Part shown: positions 1 to 8,069 of the stretch, in pieces | Numbering within the stretch: the first letter of the stretch is position 1 | How the letters are laid out: each line of letters starts with the position of its first letter | From: Salinibacterium amurskyense | GTDB taxonomy: Bacteria; Actinomycetota; Actinomycetes; Actinomycetales; Microbacteriaceae | Reading direction: 5' to 3' | Length of the DNA: 64,000 nucleotides | Assembly (NCBI RefSeq): GCF_002797685.1 | Contig: NZ_PGFH01000001.1 | Coordinates: forward strand, 558,001 to 622,000 | Position numbers and translations under genes: made by a program | Notes under the pieces: generated by a model | What the model was told of the DNA's origin: nothing | The model's database searches: none | The model's input: the letters and a program-made list of their open reading frames with translations, nothing else

Positions 1-1
1 G

Positions 2-655
2 CTTGCTGCCAAGCATGGCGTGCCCCTGCTCGTGGATGCAGCGCACGCGCCTGGCGTGCAGCACCGGCCTGCAGAGGGCGTCGCAGCATCCGCCTGGGTT
101 GGAAACCTGCACAAGTTCGCGTGCGGTTTTCGCGGAACAGCCGTGCTTGTGGCCGAGAAGAAGTTCGCGAAAGAGCTGTACCCGGTGATCGACTCGTGGG
201 GAATGGACGAGCCCTTCCCCGCGCGCTTCGACCAGCAGGGCACGATGGACTACACGCCCTATCTCGCCACAGTGGACGCCATCACAGGTCTTGAAGATCG
301 CATCGGCTGGGATGCCATCCGCAGCTATATCGAGTCGCTGCTCGACTACTCCACCGATGTTGTCGCGGATGCTCTCGACGCTGCCTCAGGCGAAGAGTCG
401 CGGGTGGATGTCGCAGCTCCCGCCCCCGGAATGCGCCTTCTGCGCTTGCCCGGCACTCTCGCGGCAACGGGCCCGGAGGCTCAAGCTCTGCGCCAGCGCA
501 TCACCGACGAGCTCGGTTTCGAAACGCAGATCACCAACTGGCGCGACGCCGGCTACCTGCGTCTTGCCGCTCACGCCTACAACACCGCTGAGGACTACGA
601 GCGATTTGCTGAGGATGCCGTGCCGACGCTCGTGGGCTGGAGCCGCGAAAGCTAG
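2..655 (+). CDS. PLP-dependent aminotransferase class V, isopenicillin N epimerase-like (5' truncated)
   Basis: The reading frame is open from base 2, so only the C-terminal part of a larger gene is present. It starts within the cofactor-binding half: LLVDAAHAPG carries the aspartate that contacts the PLP pyridine nitrogen, and GNLHKF (Lys codon about 112) is the expected Schiff-base lysine. The following stretch on the large domain and the small C-terminal domain fit fold-type I class V enzymes of the isopenicillin N epimerase/cysteine desulfurase-like group. The substrate cannot be told from this part. Family assignment is from motifs; the missing N-terminus lies outside the window. Confidence 0.75.
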   Translation, partial: LAAKHGVPLLVDAAHAPGVQHRPAEGVAASAWVGNLHKFACGFRGTAVLVAEKKFAKELYPVIDSWGMDEPFPARFDQQGTMDYTPYLATVDAITGLEDRIGWDAIRSYIESLLDYSTDVVADALDAASGEESRVDVAAPAPGMRLLRLPGTLAATGPEAQALRQRITDELGFETQITNWRDAGYLRLAAHAYNTAEDYERFAEDAVPTLVGWSRES

Positions 656-665
656 TCGCCGAGGC

Positions 666-755
666 GGCCAGCTACTCCAAGCAGGCCAGCTACTCCAAGC
701 AGGCCAGCTGCTCCAAGCAGGCCAGCTACTCCAAGCAGGCCAGCTGCTCCAAGCC
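666..755. repeat. 18-bp tandem repeat, five copies
   Basis: Five consecutive copies of GGCCAGCTACTCCAAGCA, with A/G variation in the TAC/TGC position and a last base changed in copy five, followed by a decayed sixth copy. The array begins 10 bp after the aminotransferase stop codon and ends before the terminator. Eighteen is a multiple of three, so any frame through it stays open, but no convincing gene covers it. Confidence 0.9.
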
Positions 756-794
756 GGCCAGATCCTCTAGCGAGAAGTCGTGCTTAACGAGAAA

Positions 795-835
795 GGCGAG
801 CATCCGGCCCCGAGGGGCTAGATGCTCGCCTTTTT
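795..835 (+). terminator. Rho-independent terminator after the aminotransferase gene
   Basis: GGCGAGCATC (795-804) pairs perfectly with GATGCTCGCC (821-830), and five T residues follow directly. A second short stem (GGCCCC with GGGGCT) can form in the loop. Confidence 0.88.
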
Positions 836-863
836 CATAAAACGTTGCGGTGAAGATGGCTTA

Positions 864-1094
864 TTAGGCGCTACGAGTTTCTTCGTCGTCTTCATCGTCT
901 TCGATGTCGTACTTGTCGCTGTACGAGTCACCAGCGGAGTACTCCGGCCACTTCTCACTGTCTTCGGAAACCGGGACAGTGCTTTCTGAACCGCTCAATT
1001 CTCGAGCGAGCGCGCCATAGTTGGTGTCTGGGCTGAAGTACTTCAAATCCCGAGCAACCTTGGTGTGCTTTGCCTTTTGACGGCCGCGTCCCAT
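864..1094 (-). CDS. DUF3073 family protein
   Basis: This 76-residue protein starts MGRGRQKAKHTKVARDLKYF, the hallmark of the actinobacterial DUF3073 family, with a basic N-terminus and a very acidic tail (DIEDDEDDEE). The frame extends upstream to 1256, but the ATG at 1094 is preceded by GAGGGGG at good spacing and gives the usual family start. The function is not established. It is divergent from the FAD oxidoreductase, with about 155 bp between them that must hold both promoters. It may be a small cytosolic nucleic-acid-associated protein, judged only from its charge pattern. Confidence 0.85.
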   Translation of the reverse strand: MGRGRQKAKHTKVARDLKYFSPDTNYGALARELSGSESTVPVSEDSEKWPEYSAGDSYSDKYDIEDDEDDEETRSA

Positions 1095-1249
1095 GCGAGA
1101 CCCCCTCATACGTCTGTCCCGGTGCACTGACGGTGGCCAGCGAACGAGCGAACAGGGATGGATGAAAACTAACCTGAAGTTTAGCACGCGAGACAGAAAG
1201 GTCTTGGTTGGCGATGCACAGGTGGGGTTAGGGCGGGTAACGTTAGCGC

Positions 1250-2371
1250 GTGACATCCACTACCGAAACCGACACCTCCGTTGTCGTTATTGGTGCTGGC
1301 CAAGCAGGCCTCTCTGTTGCCTACTATCTGCGGCGACTCGGTCTCGACCCCGGTAACGACTTTGTGCTCCTCGATCGCGGCCCCGGAACGGGCGGCGCCT
1401 GGCAGCATCGGTGGGAAGCGTTGCGCATCGGATCGGCGCACCGCATCAACGATCTGCCGGGTCTCGACGAGCTCGGGCTGAGTTTCGAAACCGCCGACCG
1501 TCATATGCCGGCCAAGAAAGTCGTGGCCGACTACTACCGTGCCTACGAAGATCACTATGACTTCCAAGTTGTTCGCAACGCGGATGTCGTGGCCGTCGAT
1601 AATTTCGGCGAGCATTTGAATGTGACCTTCTCGCTCGATGGTGAAGAGATGAAAACCGTCAGCACAATGCTGGTGATCAATGCCACAGGCACCTGGGGTG
1701 CACCGTTCATTCCCTGGTACCCGGGCCTCAAATCGTTCGAGGGCCGCCACCTGCACACGAGTGAGTACCGCAGTGCCCGCGAATTCACCGACCAGAGCGT
1801 TGTTGTTGTGGGCGGCGGAACCTCCGCCATCGGCTTCTTGCTCGAACTCGAAAACCTTGCCTCGAACCTCACGTGGGTCAGCCGCCGGCCGATCGACTTT
1901 CTTGAAGACGGCCCCCTCAACCTCGAAGCGCGCAAAGAAGCGGTGCTCATCCAAGACGAAGCGGCGCGTGCCGGGCGAGTGCTGCCCAGCATCGTCAGCG
2001 GCACGGGCGTACCGCGCACCCGCCGCATCCAAGCCGGAATCGAACGGGGCGTTCTGACGCCGCGCCCCATGTTCTCGAGCATCGAGCCGAACGGAGTGCG
2101 CTGGAAAGACGGCGCCTTCCAGCAGGCGGATGCCATCATCTGGTCCACAGGCTTTAGGCCAGAACTGCGCCACCTCGCTCCGCTGAAACTGCGCGAGAAA
2201 GAGGGCGGCGTAGCTGTGGGACAGGGCGTGGCGTGGCGGGACCCGCGCGTCTTCTTCGCTGGCTACGGCCCGCAGGCATCCACCATCGGTGCCAACCGAG
2301 CGGGGCGGATGATCGCCCGTCAAGCCATTGCCACCCTCAGCAAGATTCAAGCCATGAAAAACGGTCGCTAG
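1250..2371 (+). CDS. FAD-dependent NAD(P)-binding oxidoreductase (flavin monooxygenase-like)
   Basis: A 373-residue single-component flavoprotein of the Pyr_redox_3/CzcO-like group. An N-terminal FAD Rossmann motif VVVIGAGQAGLS lies at residues 11-22, followed by the family's GGxW-type segment (TGGAWQHRW). A second dinucleotide-binding motif, VVVVGGGTSAIG, starts near residue 184 and should bind NADPH. The C-terminal DAIIWSTGFRPE segment is typical of these enzymes. The start is GTG at 1250; no strong ribosome binding site is visible, so it may be off by a few codons. The substrate is unknown; the family includes monooxygenases and thioredoxin reductase-like proteins. Confidence 0.8.
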   Translation: MTSTTETDTSVVVIGAGQAGLSVAYYLRRLGLDPGNDFVLLDRGPGTGGAWQHRWEALRIGSAHRINDLPGLDELGLSFETADRHMPAKKVVADYYRAYEDHYDFQVVRNADVVAVDNFGEHLNVTFSLDGEEMKTVSTMLVINATGTWGAPFIPWYPGLKSFEGRHLHTSEYRSAREFTDQSVVVVGGGTSAIGFLLELENLASNLTWVSRRPIDFLEDGPLNLEARKEAVLIQDEAARAGRVLPSIVSGTGVPRTRRIQAGIERGVLTPRPMFSSIEPNGVRWKDGAFQQADAIIWSTGFRPELRHLAPLKLREKEGGVAVGQGVAWRDPRVFFAGYGPQASTIGANRAGRMIARQAIATLSKIQAMKNGR

Positions 2372-2481
2372 CCAGCGCTGTTCGTGCGAGCTCTGTTGGG
2401 CTGGCGCTGTCGCACGGGATTCGGGAGAGTGGACAGGGCCTGCGGCGTGGCAATGACGGCTGTTGAGCTTAGGCTCGCGGC

Positions 2482-3642
2482 ATGATCACGACGCTGGCGA
2501 TTGACGGTTTCCGCTCTTTGCGGCACATAGTGCTGCCCATCACCGGGCTCACGGTGATCTCGGGAGCTAACGGCGTTGGAAAGTCGAGTGTCTACCGCAG
2601 CTTGCGCCTGCTTGCCGAGGTTGCCCAGTCCGGTGCCATTGCGGCGCTCGCGAGGGAAGGCGGCGTGCAGTCCCTGTTGTGGGCGGGGCCCGAGGCAGGG
2701 GCCTCTGCGGCACGTCGTTTCGGGCATCCGGTCGAGGGAACGATGCGTCGCGATGTCGTCGCACTCAAGCTCGGTTACGCCAGCAGCGACTTCGGCTATG
2801 CCGTCGATTTCGGGCTGCCTACTAACCAGCAGACCATGTTTGCTCGTGACCCGGAGATCAAGGCAGAAGCCGTCTTCAGCGGCTCGGTGTTGCGCCCGGC
2901 CACCGCGCTGACCGAACGGCGCAACGGGGCAGTGCGCGTACGGGGTGATTCGGGCGAATGGGTGCCGCACGACTACCGGCTGCGGCCCACCGAGAGCATG
3001 GTGGCCGCGTTCGCGGACCCGTCGACAACCCCTGAACTGCTGACGGTGCGCGAAAACCTTGGTTCATGGCGCTTCTACGATCACTTTCGCACCGACCCGC
3101 ACGCGCCAGTGCGGCAGCCGCAGCTGGGCACTCGTGCTCCGGTGCTGAGCCACAGCGGCACCAACCTGGCTGCTGCACTCCAGACGATTCGCGAGTTCGG
3201 CAATGCCGCTTTGCTTGACCGAACGATTGCGCGAGCCTTCGATGGGGCTTCGGTGAAGGTGCAATCCAGCGACGGGTTGTTCTCGCTCGCCATGGTGCAA
3301 CCAGGGCTCTTGCGGCCGCTCGATACCCTCGAGCTCTCGGATGGCACCCTGCGGTTCTTGCTGCTGGTTGCGGCACTGTTGTCGCCCAACCCGCCCGCAC
3401 TGCTCGTGTTAAACGAGCCCGAGACGAGTCTGCATCCCCGGTTGCTCGCACCCCTGGCGGAGCTCATCCAGGCGGCAGCCGAGCAGACTCAGATCGTGGT
3501 GGTGTCGCACTCCTCTGCGCTCGTTGACGAACTCGACGAATCAGGAGCGAGCCGCATCCATCTCGTCAAAGTCGACGGTGAAACCGCGGTAGACGGGCAA
3601 GGGATGCTGGATGAACCCGCGTGGAGTTGGCCGAAGCGCTAG
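2482..3642 (+). CDS. AAA family ATPase (RecF/OLD-like, AAA_21)
   Basis: A 386-residue ABC-type ATPase without long coiled coils. Walker A GANGVGKS lies near residues 28-35, a signature-like LSDGTLRFLLL near 290, a Walker B region LLVLNEPETSLHP near 310, and a switch histidine in VVVSHSS. The Walker B carries Asn where most ABC ATPases have Asp before the catalytic Glu. A TAGGCT -10-like element about 10 bp before the ATG suggests a short-leader or leaderless transcript. No nuclease or TOPRIM partner sits beside it, so there is no evidence for a two-gene defence system. The role is unknown, perhaps DNA maintenance. Confidence 0.75.
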   Translation: MITTLAIDGFRSLRHIVLPITGLTVISGANGVGKSSVYRSLRLLAEVAQSGAIAALAREGGVQSLLWAGPEAGASAARRFGHPVEGTMRRDVVALKLGYASSDFGYAVDFGLPTNQQTMFARDPEIKAEAVFSGSVLRPATALTERRNGAVRVRGDSGEWVPHDYRLRPTESMVAAFADPSTTPELLTVRENLGSWRFYDHFRTDPHAPVRQPQLGTRAPVLSHSGTNLAAALQTIREFGNAALLDRTIARAFDGASVKVQSSDGLFSLAMVQPGLLRPLDTLELSDGTLRFLLLVAALLSPNPPALLVLNEPETSLHPRLLAPLAELIQAAAEQTQIVVVSHSSALVDELDESGASRIHLVKVDGETAVDGQGMLDEPAWSWPKR

Positions 3643-3667
3643 TGAAGTGCGGCGGCGGCGGCGCTCG

Positions 3668-4561
3668 CTAGCCAGCGGATGCCACCTCGCGAATGAGGTC
3701 GCGCAGGGCAGTCAGTTGGGGGCGGTTGTCGCTCGAGCGCCACTGCATCTCGAGCGCTAGGGTCGCGGGTTGCGCGAGCGGGATCGCGATGAGGTCTTCG
3801 GGCAGATGACCGATTAGCGCGGCAGAAACTAGCGAGAAGGCGCGGGACTCGGAGAGGAGGTAGAGCCGCGATCCCACGATGCGCGGTGGGCTCACGAGCA
3901 GCAGCGGGCTGAGCCCGCGCGAGGTGCAGATCTCGAGCAGGTAGTCGAAGTAGGCGGGGTTTTGTTCGCGAGGCCACAGCAGTAGCGGCAGGTCACCGAG
4001 TTCGGGGAGTTCAAGGTGGGCGGCGTTCGCCAGCGGATGCTTGCGGCTGATCGCGACGAAGACCTGTTCGCGCACGATCACTTCGCTTTCGTAGCCCTCG
4101 GTGGCATCCAAGAAGCGGCCAAGGCCGATATCGGCGTGCTCGCTTACAAGGCGCGCAGTGACGCCGCCTGTGTCGACGAGAACGTCTTCGATGCGCACCG
4201 ACGAAAGGCTTTGCTCGGCCCGACTGATCACGGCGGGGAGGAGGCGGTTGACCACGCTGGGGGAGGCCACGATGCGGGCGGTGCGGATACGGCTCGGCTC
4301 ATAGAGTTGCACTTCTCGGACCACCTGATTGGCGTGGGTGAGCAATTGGCGGCCCTCGGTCGCCATCGCCTCTCCCGCTTGCGTGAGCTTTGCCGAACGG
4401 CCGGAGCGGTCGAGCAGGGCCACCCCGAGGGCGCGTTCGAGGCGACTCACTTCTTGGCTCACGGTCGGTTGCGAGATCTCCAGTGCCTCAGCGGCTCGCC
4501 CGAAGTGCCCGGCATCGGCCACGGCAACGAAAATCTCCACCTGACGAAGCGTAATTTTCAT
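3668..4561 (-). CDS. LysR family transcriptional regulator
   Basis: The 297-residue protein has the N-terminal winged helix-turn-helix of LysR regulators (LRQVEIFVAVADAGHFGRAA, then ISQPTVSQEVSRLE) and a C-terminal effector-binding domain of normal length. It is divergent from the pseudouridine catabolic genes psuG-psuK, and LysR proteins usually control the divergent neighbour, so it is the likely regulator of that operon. The intergenic dyad at 4584-4600 is the obvious candidate site. The effector is unknown; a pseudouridine or pyrimidine-derived signal would be logical, but this is inference. Confidence 0.85.
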   Translation of the reverse strand: MKITLRQVEIFVAVADAGHFGRAAEALEISQPTVSQEVSRLERALGVALLDRSGRSAKLTQAGEAMATEGRQLLTHANQVVREVQLYEPSRIRTARIVASPSVVNRLLPAVISRAEQSLSSVRIEDVLVDTGGVTARLVSEHADIGLGRFLDATEGYESEVIVREQVFVAISRKHPLANAAHLELPELGDLPLLLWPREQNPAYFDYLLEICTSRGLSPLLLVSPPRIVGSRLYLLSESRAFSLVSAALIGHLPEDLIAIPLAQPATLALEMQWRSSDNRPQLTALRDLIREVASAG

Positions 4562-4583
4562 AGGCTAAGGCTATCTAAACTGC

Positions 4584-4600
4584 ATCCACTCTTTCTGGAT
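4584..4600. promoter_or_regulatory. Candidate LysR operator between lysR and psuG
   Basis: ATCCA-N7-TGGAT is a perfect 5-bp dyad in the 127-bp divergent intergenic region. It lies about 20 bp upstream of the LysR start and upstream of psuG, as expected for an autoregulating LysR site. The length is somewhat different from the classic T-N11-A pattern, so confidence is moderate. Confidence 0.4.
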
Positions 4601-4688
4601 TCTCTGCAATCGACTAGTTACGGTTGAAGCAGCGGCACGCCTCCGGCGAACCTTCAGCGACGAGCACCAGCGAAGAAAGAGATTGACC

Positions 4689-5600
4689 ATGTCTACACCC
4701 GTCATTCACGTCTCCCAGGAAGTCCAAGACGCAGTTCGCGAGAACCGCCCCGTGGTCGCCCTTGAATCGACCATCTTTACTCACGGGCTTCCTCGCCCGC
4801 GCAACCTCGATGTTGCCCTCGAAGCGGAAGCCGGGCTGCGCGCGCAGGGCGTCACGCCCGCCACGATCGGTGTGTTCAACGGTGTGCCGACCGTCGGCCT
4901 CAGCACTGAGCAGATCACTGAGCTTTCCAACACCGACAAGATCGCCAAGGCAAGCCTGCGCGACCTTCCCGTCGTGCGCGCCCTCGGCATCCACGGTGGC
5001 ACCACGGTCGCGGCAACCGCGTTCCTTGCCCACCACGCGGGCGTCAAGGTCTTCTCGACCGGCGGCCTCGGCGGCGTGCACCACGGAGCCTCCGAAACCT
5101 TCGACGAGTCGGCCGACATGACCACGCTCGCTCAGATCCCGATTCTTGTGATCAGCGCCGGAGTGAAGTCGATTCTCGACATCCCCGCCACCCTCGAGCG
5201 CTTCGAGACCCTCAACATCCCCGTCATCGGTTACGGCACCACCAAGTACCCGGGCTTCTACGTCACCGACTCCGGCTTCAGCATTGGCTACTCGGTCGAC
5301 ACTCCCGAAGAAGCAGCCGCGGTCGTGAACGCGCGCGACGAGCTCGGTCTGCCGCAGTCCGTATTGCTGGCCAACCCCGTTGCCGCCGACAAGCAGCTTC
5401 CTCCGGAGCAGCTCGACGACATCCTCACCCGCGCCTGGGCTGAAGCCGACAAGCAGGGCATCAGCGGCAACGCCTCGACCCCGTTCTTGCTCGACTTCAT
5501 CCAGAAGGACACCAAGGGGCTCAGCCTCGACGTCAACGTTGAGGTCTACCGCGGCAATGTTGCGCTCGGTGGACTCGTCGCCACGGCGCTCACCCGCTAG
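4689..5600 (+). CDS. psuG: Pseudouridine-5'-phosphate glycosidase
   Basis: The 303-residue protein cleaves pseudouridine 5'-phosphate to uracil and ribose 5-phosphate. Family hallmarks include VALESTIFTHGLPRP near the N-terminus, TPATIGVFNGVPTVGL, the glycine-rich FSTGGLGGVHHGA block, IPVIGYGTTKYPGFY, and GNASTPFLLDF near the end. A TTG at 4683 is also in frame, but the ATG at 4689 has the better-spaced purine stretch. The pseudouridine kinase gene starts 13 bp downstream, giving the two-step pathway from pseudouridine to uracil. No dedicated nucleoside transporter lies next to it. Confidence 0.92.
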   Translation: MSTPVIHVSQEVQDAVRENRPVVALESTIFTHGLPRPRNLDVALEAEAGLRAQGVTPATIGVFNGVPTVGLSTEQITELSNTDKIAKASLRDLPVVRALGIHGGTTVAATAFLAHHAGVKVFSTGGLGGVHHGASETFDESADMTTLAQIPILVISAGVKSILDIPATLERFETLNIPVIGYGTTKYPGFYVTDSGFSIGYSVDTPEEAAAVVNARDELGLPQSVLLANPVAADKQLPPEQLDDILTRAWAEADKQGISGNASTPFLLDFIQKDTKGLSLDVNVEVYRGNVALGGLVATALTR

Positions 5601-5613
5601 CGGCCAGCCGCTC

Positions 5614-6498
5614 ATGCTCGGAATCATCGGCGACCTCGTTGAAGACGTTGTCGTCTGGCTGGCTGAACCGCTGAGGCATGGCACCGATACCGCTGCGGAA
5701 ATCTTTCACACCCGCGGCGGTAGCGGTGCGAACGTCGCGAGCTTTGCCGGGCGACTCGGCCCCACGCGTTTCATCGGTTGCGTGGGCAATGACCATCTCG
5801 GCACCCTGCTCGTTGAGGGTCTCGAGGCTGAAGGTGTTGATGTGCGCGTGCAGCGCAAACACGTCACGGGCACCGTCATCATCCTGATCGACCAAGACGG
5901 TGAACGCAGCATGGTGCCTAACCGCGCGGCAGCGACGATGCTCGATGAGGTTCCGGATGCGTGGCTCGACGGTCTCGAGCTGCTGCACGTTTCGGCCTAT
6001 TCGTTCAATGGAGCGCCCGTCGGGGAAACCGTGATCGACGTCATCCGTCGCGCCAAAAAACGGGGCATTCTTGTCTCGATCGACGTCTCCTCCACGGGGA
6101 TGCTCGCCCAGTACGGCATCGATCGCTTCCTTGATCTCATGGCTGACCTCAGCCCCGACTTCTTGATCGGCAACGCGAGCGAGATGGAATGTCTCGGAGT
6201 CGTCGTCGACGGCCTACCCGGCGCTGTTGCTGCTCGGCTCGCGAAGACCATCATCGTGACGAAGGCGGGAGCGGATCCCACCCTCGTTCACGAACCTGGT
6301 CAGGCGCCGCTGACGGTGGCGGTACCCCCGGTTCCCGAAGTGCGCGACCTCACCGGCGCTGGCGATGCTTTCGCCGCAGGGTTCTTGACGTCATACCTCG
6401 CCAGTCGCGACCTGCAGAAGGCGTGCGTGGGCGGTCACGCCTCCGCGGCCCTTGTGCTGGCATCGCCGGGAGCATCCTCCGGAGCAGCGTCGAAGTGA
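5614..6498 (+). CDS. psuK: PfkB-family carbohydrate kinase, probable pseudouridine kinase
   Basis: This 294-residue ribokinase-family enzyme has the N-terminal GGSGANVAS motif, the substrate lid, and the C-terminal PfkB signature DLTGAGDAFAAGF with the catalytic Asp. The frame is open far upstream, but the ATG at 5614 gives a family-typical start (MLGIIGDLVEDVV) just after psuG. The position behind psuG makes pseudouridine the likely substrate; sequence alone would allow another nucleoside or sugar. Its stop overlaps the trpF start by 4 bp (GTGA), so translation of the two is probably coupled. Confidence 0.85.
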   Translation: MLGIIGDLVEDVVVWLAEPLRHGTDTAAEIFHTRGGSGANVASFAGRLGPTRFIGCVGNDHLGTLLVEGLEAEGVDVRVQRKHVTGTVIILIDQDGERSMVPNRAAATMLDEVPDAWLDGLELLHVSAYSFNGAPVGETVIDVIRRAKKRGILVSIDVSSTGMLAQYGIDRFLDLMADLSPDFLIGNASEMECLGVVVDGLPGAVAARLAKTIIVTKAGADPTLVHEPGQAPLTVAVPPVPEVRDLTGAGDAFAAGFLTSYLASRDLQKACVGGHASAALVLASPGASSGAASK

Positions 6499-7112
6499 CT
6501 CGCCTCTTTGTGAAAATTTGCGGCATCAGTACGCCGGATGCCGCCCTGGCGGTAGCGGAGGCGGGTGCCGATGCGATCGGGTTCGTCTTCGCCCCCGGCA
6601 GCCCGCGTCTCGTCCTTGACGATCAGGCACTTTCGCTCACGCAGGGGCTGCCTTCGGAGATCGAGACCGTTGGAGTTTTTCGCAACCAGCCGATCGACGA
6701 GGTGCTCGCCATCGCTCGCCGTGCCGGCGTCGCGACCGTGCAGTTGCACGGCGATGAGAGCGACGCCGACTTCGACCGGCTGCGCGCCGAAGGTTTCGGC
6801 ACCATCCGTGCTATTTCGGTGGAGGACTACCGCCGCCGCAGCCTCGCCGGTCAATTGCGAGCGGATGACCGGCTCCTGATTGACGCCGTCGAGCCCGGTG
6901 CTGGCGCTACCTTCGATCCCGCGCTTCTGGAGGGCACCGCGCTGCCGGAGTCGTGGATTCTCGCCGGTGGGCTCACGCCCGACAACGTCGCCGAACTCGT
7001 GCGCACGCTGCAGCCCGGTGGGGTGGATGTCTCGAGTGGCGTCGAAGCGAGTCGCGGCGTGAAAGACGTGACGCGCATCCGCGACTTTATCGCCGCTGCT
7101 CGCTCGGTCTAA
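6495..7112 (+). CDS. trpF: Phosphoribosylanthranilate isomerase
   Basis: A 205-residue (beta/alpha)8 enzyme that converts phosphoribosylanthranilate to the carboxyphenylaminodeoxyribulose phosphate in tryptophan synthesis. The general-base cysteine is in VKICGIS and the acid aspartate in LLIDAVEPGAGATF; the C-terminal phosphate-binding GGL and DVSSGVE segments are intact. The GTG at 6495 overlaps the psuK stop. It lies outside any trp operon, downstream of pseudouridine genes. Many actinobacteria lack trpF and use the bifunctional PriA, so a stand-alone copy with complete catalytic residues is of note. Confidence 0.9.
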   Translation: MTRLFVKICGISTPDAALAVAEAGADAIGFVFAPGSPRLVLDDQALSLTQGLPSEIETVGVFRNQPIDEVLAIARRAGVATVQLHGDESDADFDRLRAEGFGTIRAISVEDYRRRSLAGQLRADDRLLIDAVEPGAGATFDPALLEGTALPESWILAGGLTPDNVAELVRTLQPGGVDVSSGVEASRGVKDVTRIRDFIAAARSV

Positions 7113-7174
7113 GCATCGCTCGCGCGAGACCGTCGCGACTCAGCATGAACGGGCCAGCTGCTTAGCCGCGCAGT

Positions 7175-7552
7175 CTAGGAAGCGAGCGCGATCAACCCGA
7201 AGTAGGTGGCGGCTGCGACGCCAATGCCGACGACGAGGTTGGCGAGCACGCTGATCACCGCAACGCGCATCCGCTTCAGGGTGACGTTCTGCATCGTCTC
7301 CACGCTCAGGGTGCTGAATGTGGTGAGACCGCCGCACAGCCCGGTGAGCAGAATGATTTCGAGGTTCGCGTCAATGGTGCCCACGTGGGCTAGCCCGGCG
7401 AGCGTGCCACCGAGCGCCGATCCGACAACGTTCACCACGAGCACTGCCCAGGGGAAGCCGGGATACGACGAGAACGCGCGCGCTGTCAGGTAACGCAGTA
7501 CTGCCCCGGCGGCTCCGGCCCCGAGGATCGCAAAGACAACGCCGGCGGTCAT
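7175..7552 (-). CDS. crcB: Fluoride exporter CrcB/Fluc, second subunit
   Basis: A 125-residue protein with four hydrophobic helices and the Fluc signature: GAVLRYL near the N-terminus, NVVGSALGG in helix 2, and GGLTTFSTLSVE in helix 3, which carries the Phe/Thr/Ser residues of the fluoride pore. The ATG at 7552 overlaps the stop of the upstream crcB by 4 bp. Actinobacteria commonly encode two Fluc subunits that form an antiparallel heterodimer, and this gene pair fits that arrangement. It is convergent with trpF, and no strong terminator is visible in the 62 bp between them. Confidence 0.92.
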   Translation of the reverse strand: MTAGVVFAILGAGAAGAVLRYLTARAFSSYPGFPWAVLVVNVVGSALGGTLAGLAHVGTIDANLEIILLTGLCGGLTTFSTLSVETMQNVTLKRMRVAVISVLANLVVGIGVAAATYFGLIALAS

Positions 7553-7944
7553 TCGTTCACCAGATCTGGTTGGCTCCGACGGGCAAGCCCGGCGCGCAGT
7601 CCGAGAGCGGCGGCAGCGAGCCCGAGAACGAGGGTGGCGGCGACGTAGATAAGGGCGGGGAGCCACTGATCAACGCCAATGAGATGCACGGCGGCCACCG
7701 CGAGAGCGGAGAATGTGGTGAACGAGCCGAGGAGTCCGGCCCCCAAACCAGCACGTGCCCACGCGGGGGATGGCGCCCACAGTTCGGCGACGACAAGCGC
7801 GAGAACGAAGCTGCCCAGAATATTGGCGATCAGGGTGGAGATGGGGAAGAGCCCGTCATCCGTGGTGAAGGCAAGGTCGAGAGCAAAACGCATTCCGGTG
7901 CCGAGTGCGCCGCCGACCGCGACAGCAGCTATTTCACGAATCAT
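7549..7944 (-). CDS. crcB: Fluoride exporter CrcB/Fluc, first subunit
   Basis: A 131-residue four-helix Fluc protein with GGALGTGMRFALDL, the NILGSFVLA segment and GLLGSFTTFSALAV, the conserved pore motif. An in-frame ATG seven codons further upstream (7965) is less likely because AAAGG sits 7 nt before the 7944 start. It is co-translated with the second crcB (ATGA overlap). The two proteins share only about family-level similarity, consistent with heterodimer partners rather than a recent duplication. I did not find a convincing fluoride riboswitch in the leader. Confidence 0.92.
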   Translation of the reverse strand: MIREIAAVAVGGALGTGMRFALDLAFTTDDGLFPISTLIANILGSFVLALVVAELWAPSPAWARAGLGAGLLGSFTTFSALAVAAVHLIGVDQWLPALIYVAATLVLGLAAAALGLRAGLARRSQPDLVNE

Positions 7945-8069
7945 GTGCTGCCTTTCGTGTGCCAATGCTCAAGCGGGTGCTGCCTACACGATCACCCTAG
8001 GGCAAGCGGCAGCCGCGCTGTGTCATCCACCCCGTTCGGCGGCACCCCGTGCAGTCCTAGACTGAGGCC

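Noticed and set aside
666-755. CRISPR array or minisatellite-encoded protein
   Set aside because: There are no spacers, the units are directly adjacent, and no credible coding frame with start signal covers them.
1181-2350. A 389-codon minus-strand frame opposite the FAD oxidoreductase
   Set aside because: The plus strand has clear Rossmann motifs; the minus-strand product has none.
2482-3642. OLD/Gabija-type defence system around the AAA ATPase
   Set aside because: No TOPRIM nuclease, UvrD-like helicase or other defence partner is adjacent; neighbours are an oxidoreductase and LysR-psuG genes.
7945-8069. Possible fluoride riboswitch before the crcB pair
   Set aside because: I looked for the GGCGAUGG...pseudoknot pattern on the minus strand. 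GGGTG...CACCC is present, but the conserved core and the second helix are not convincing.
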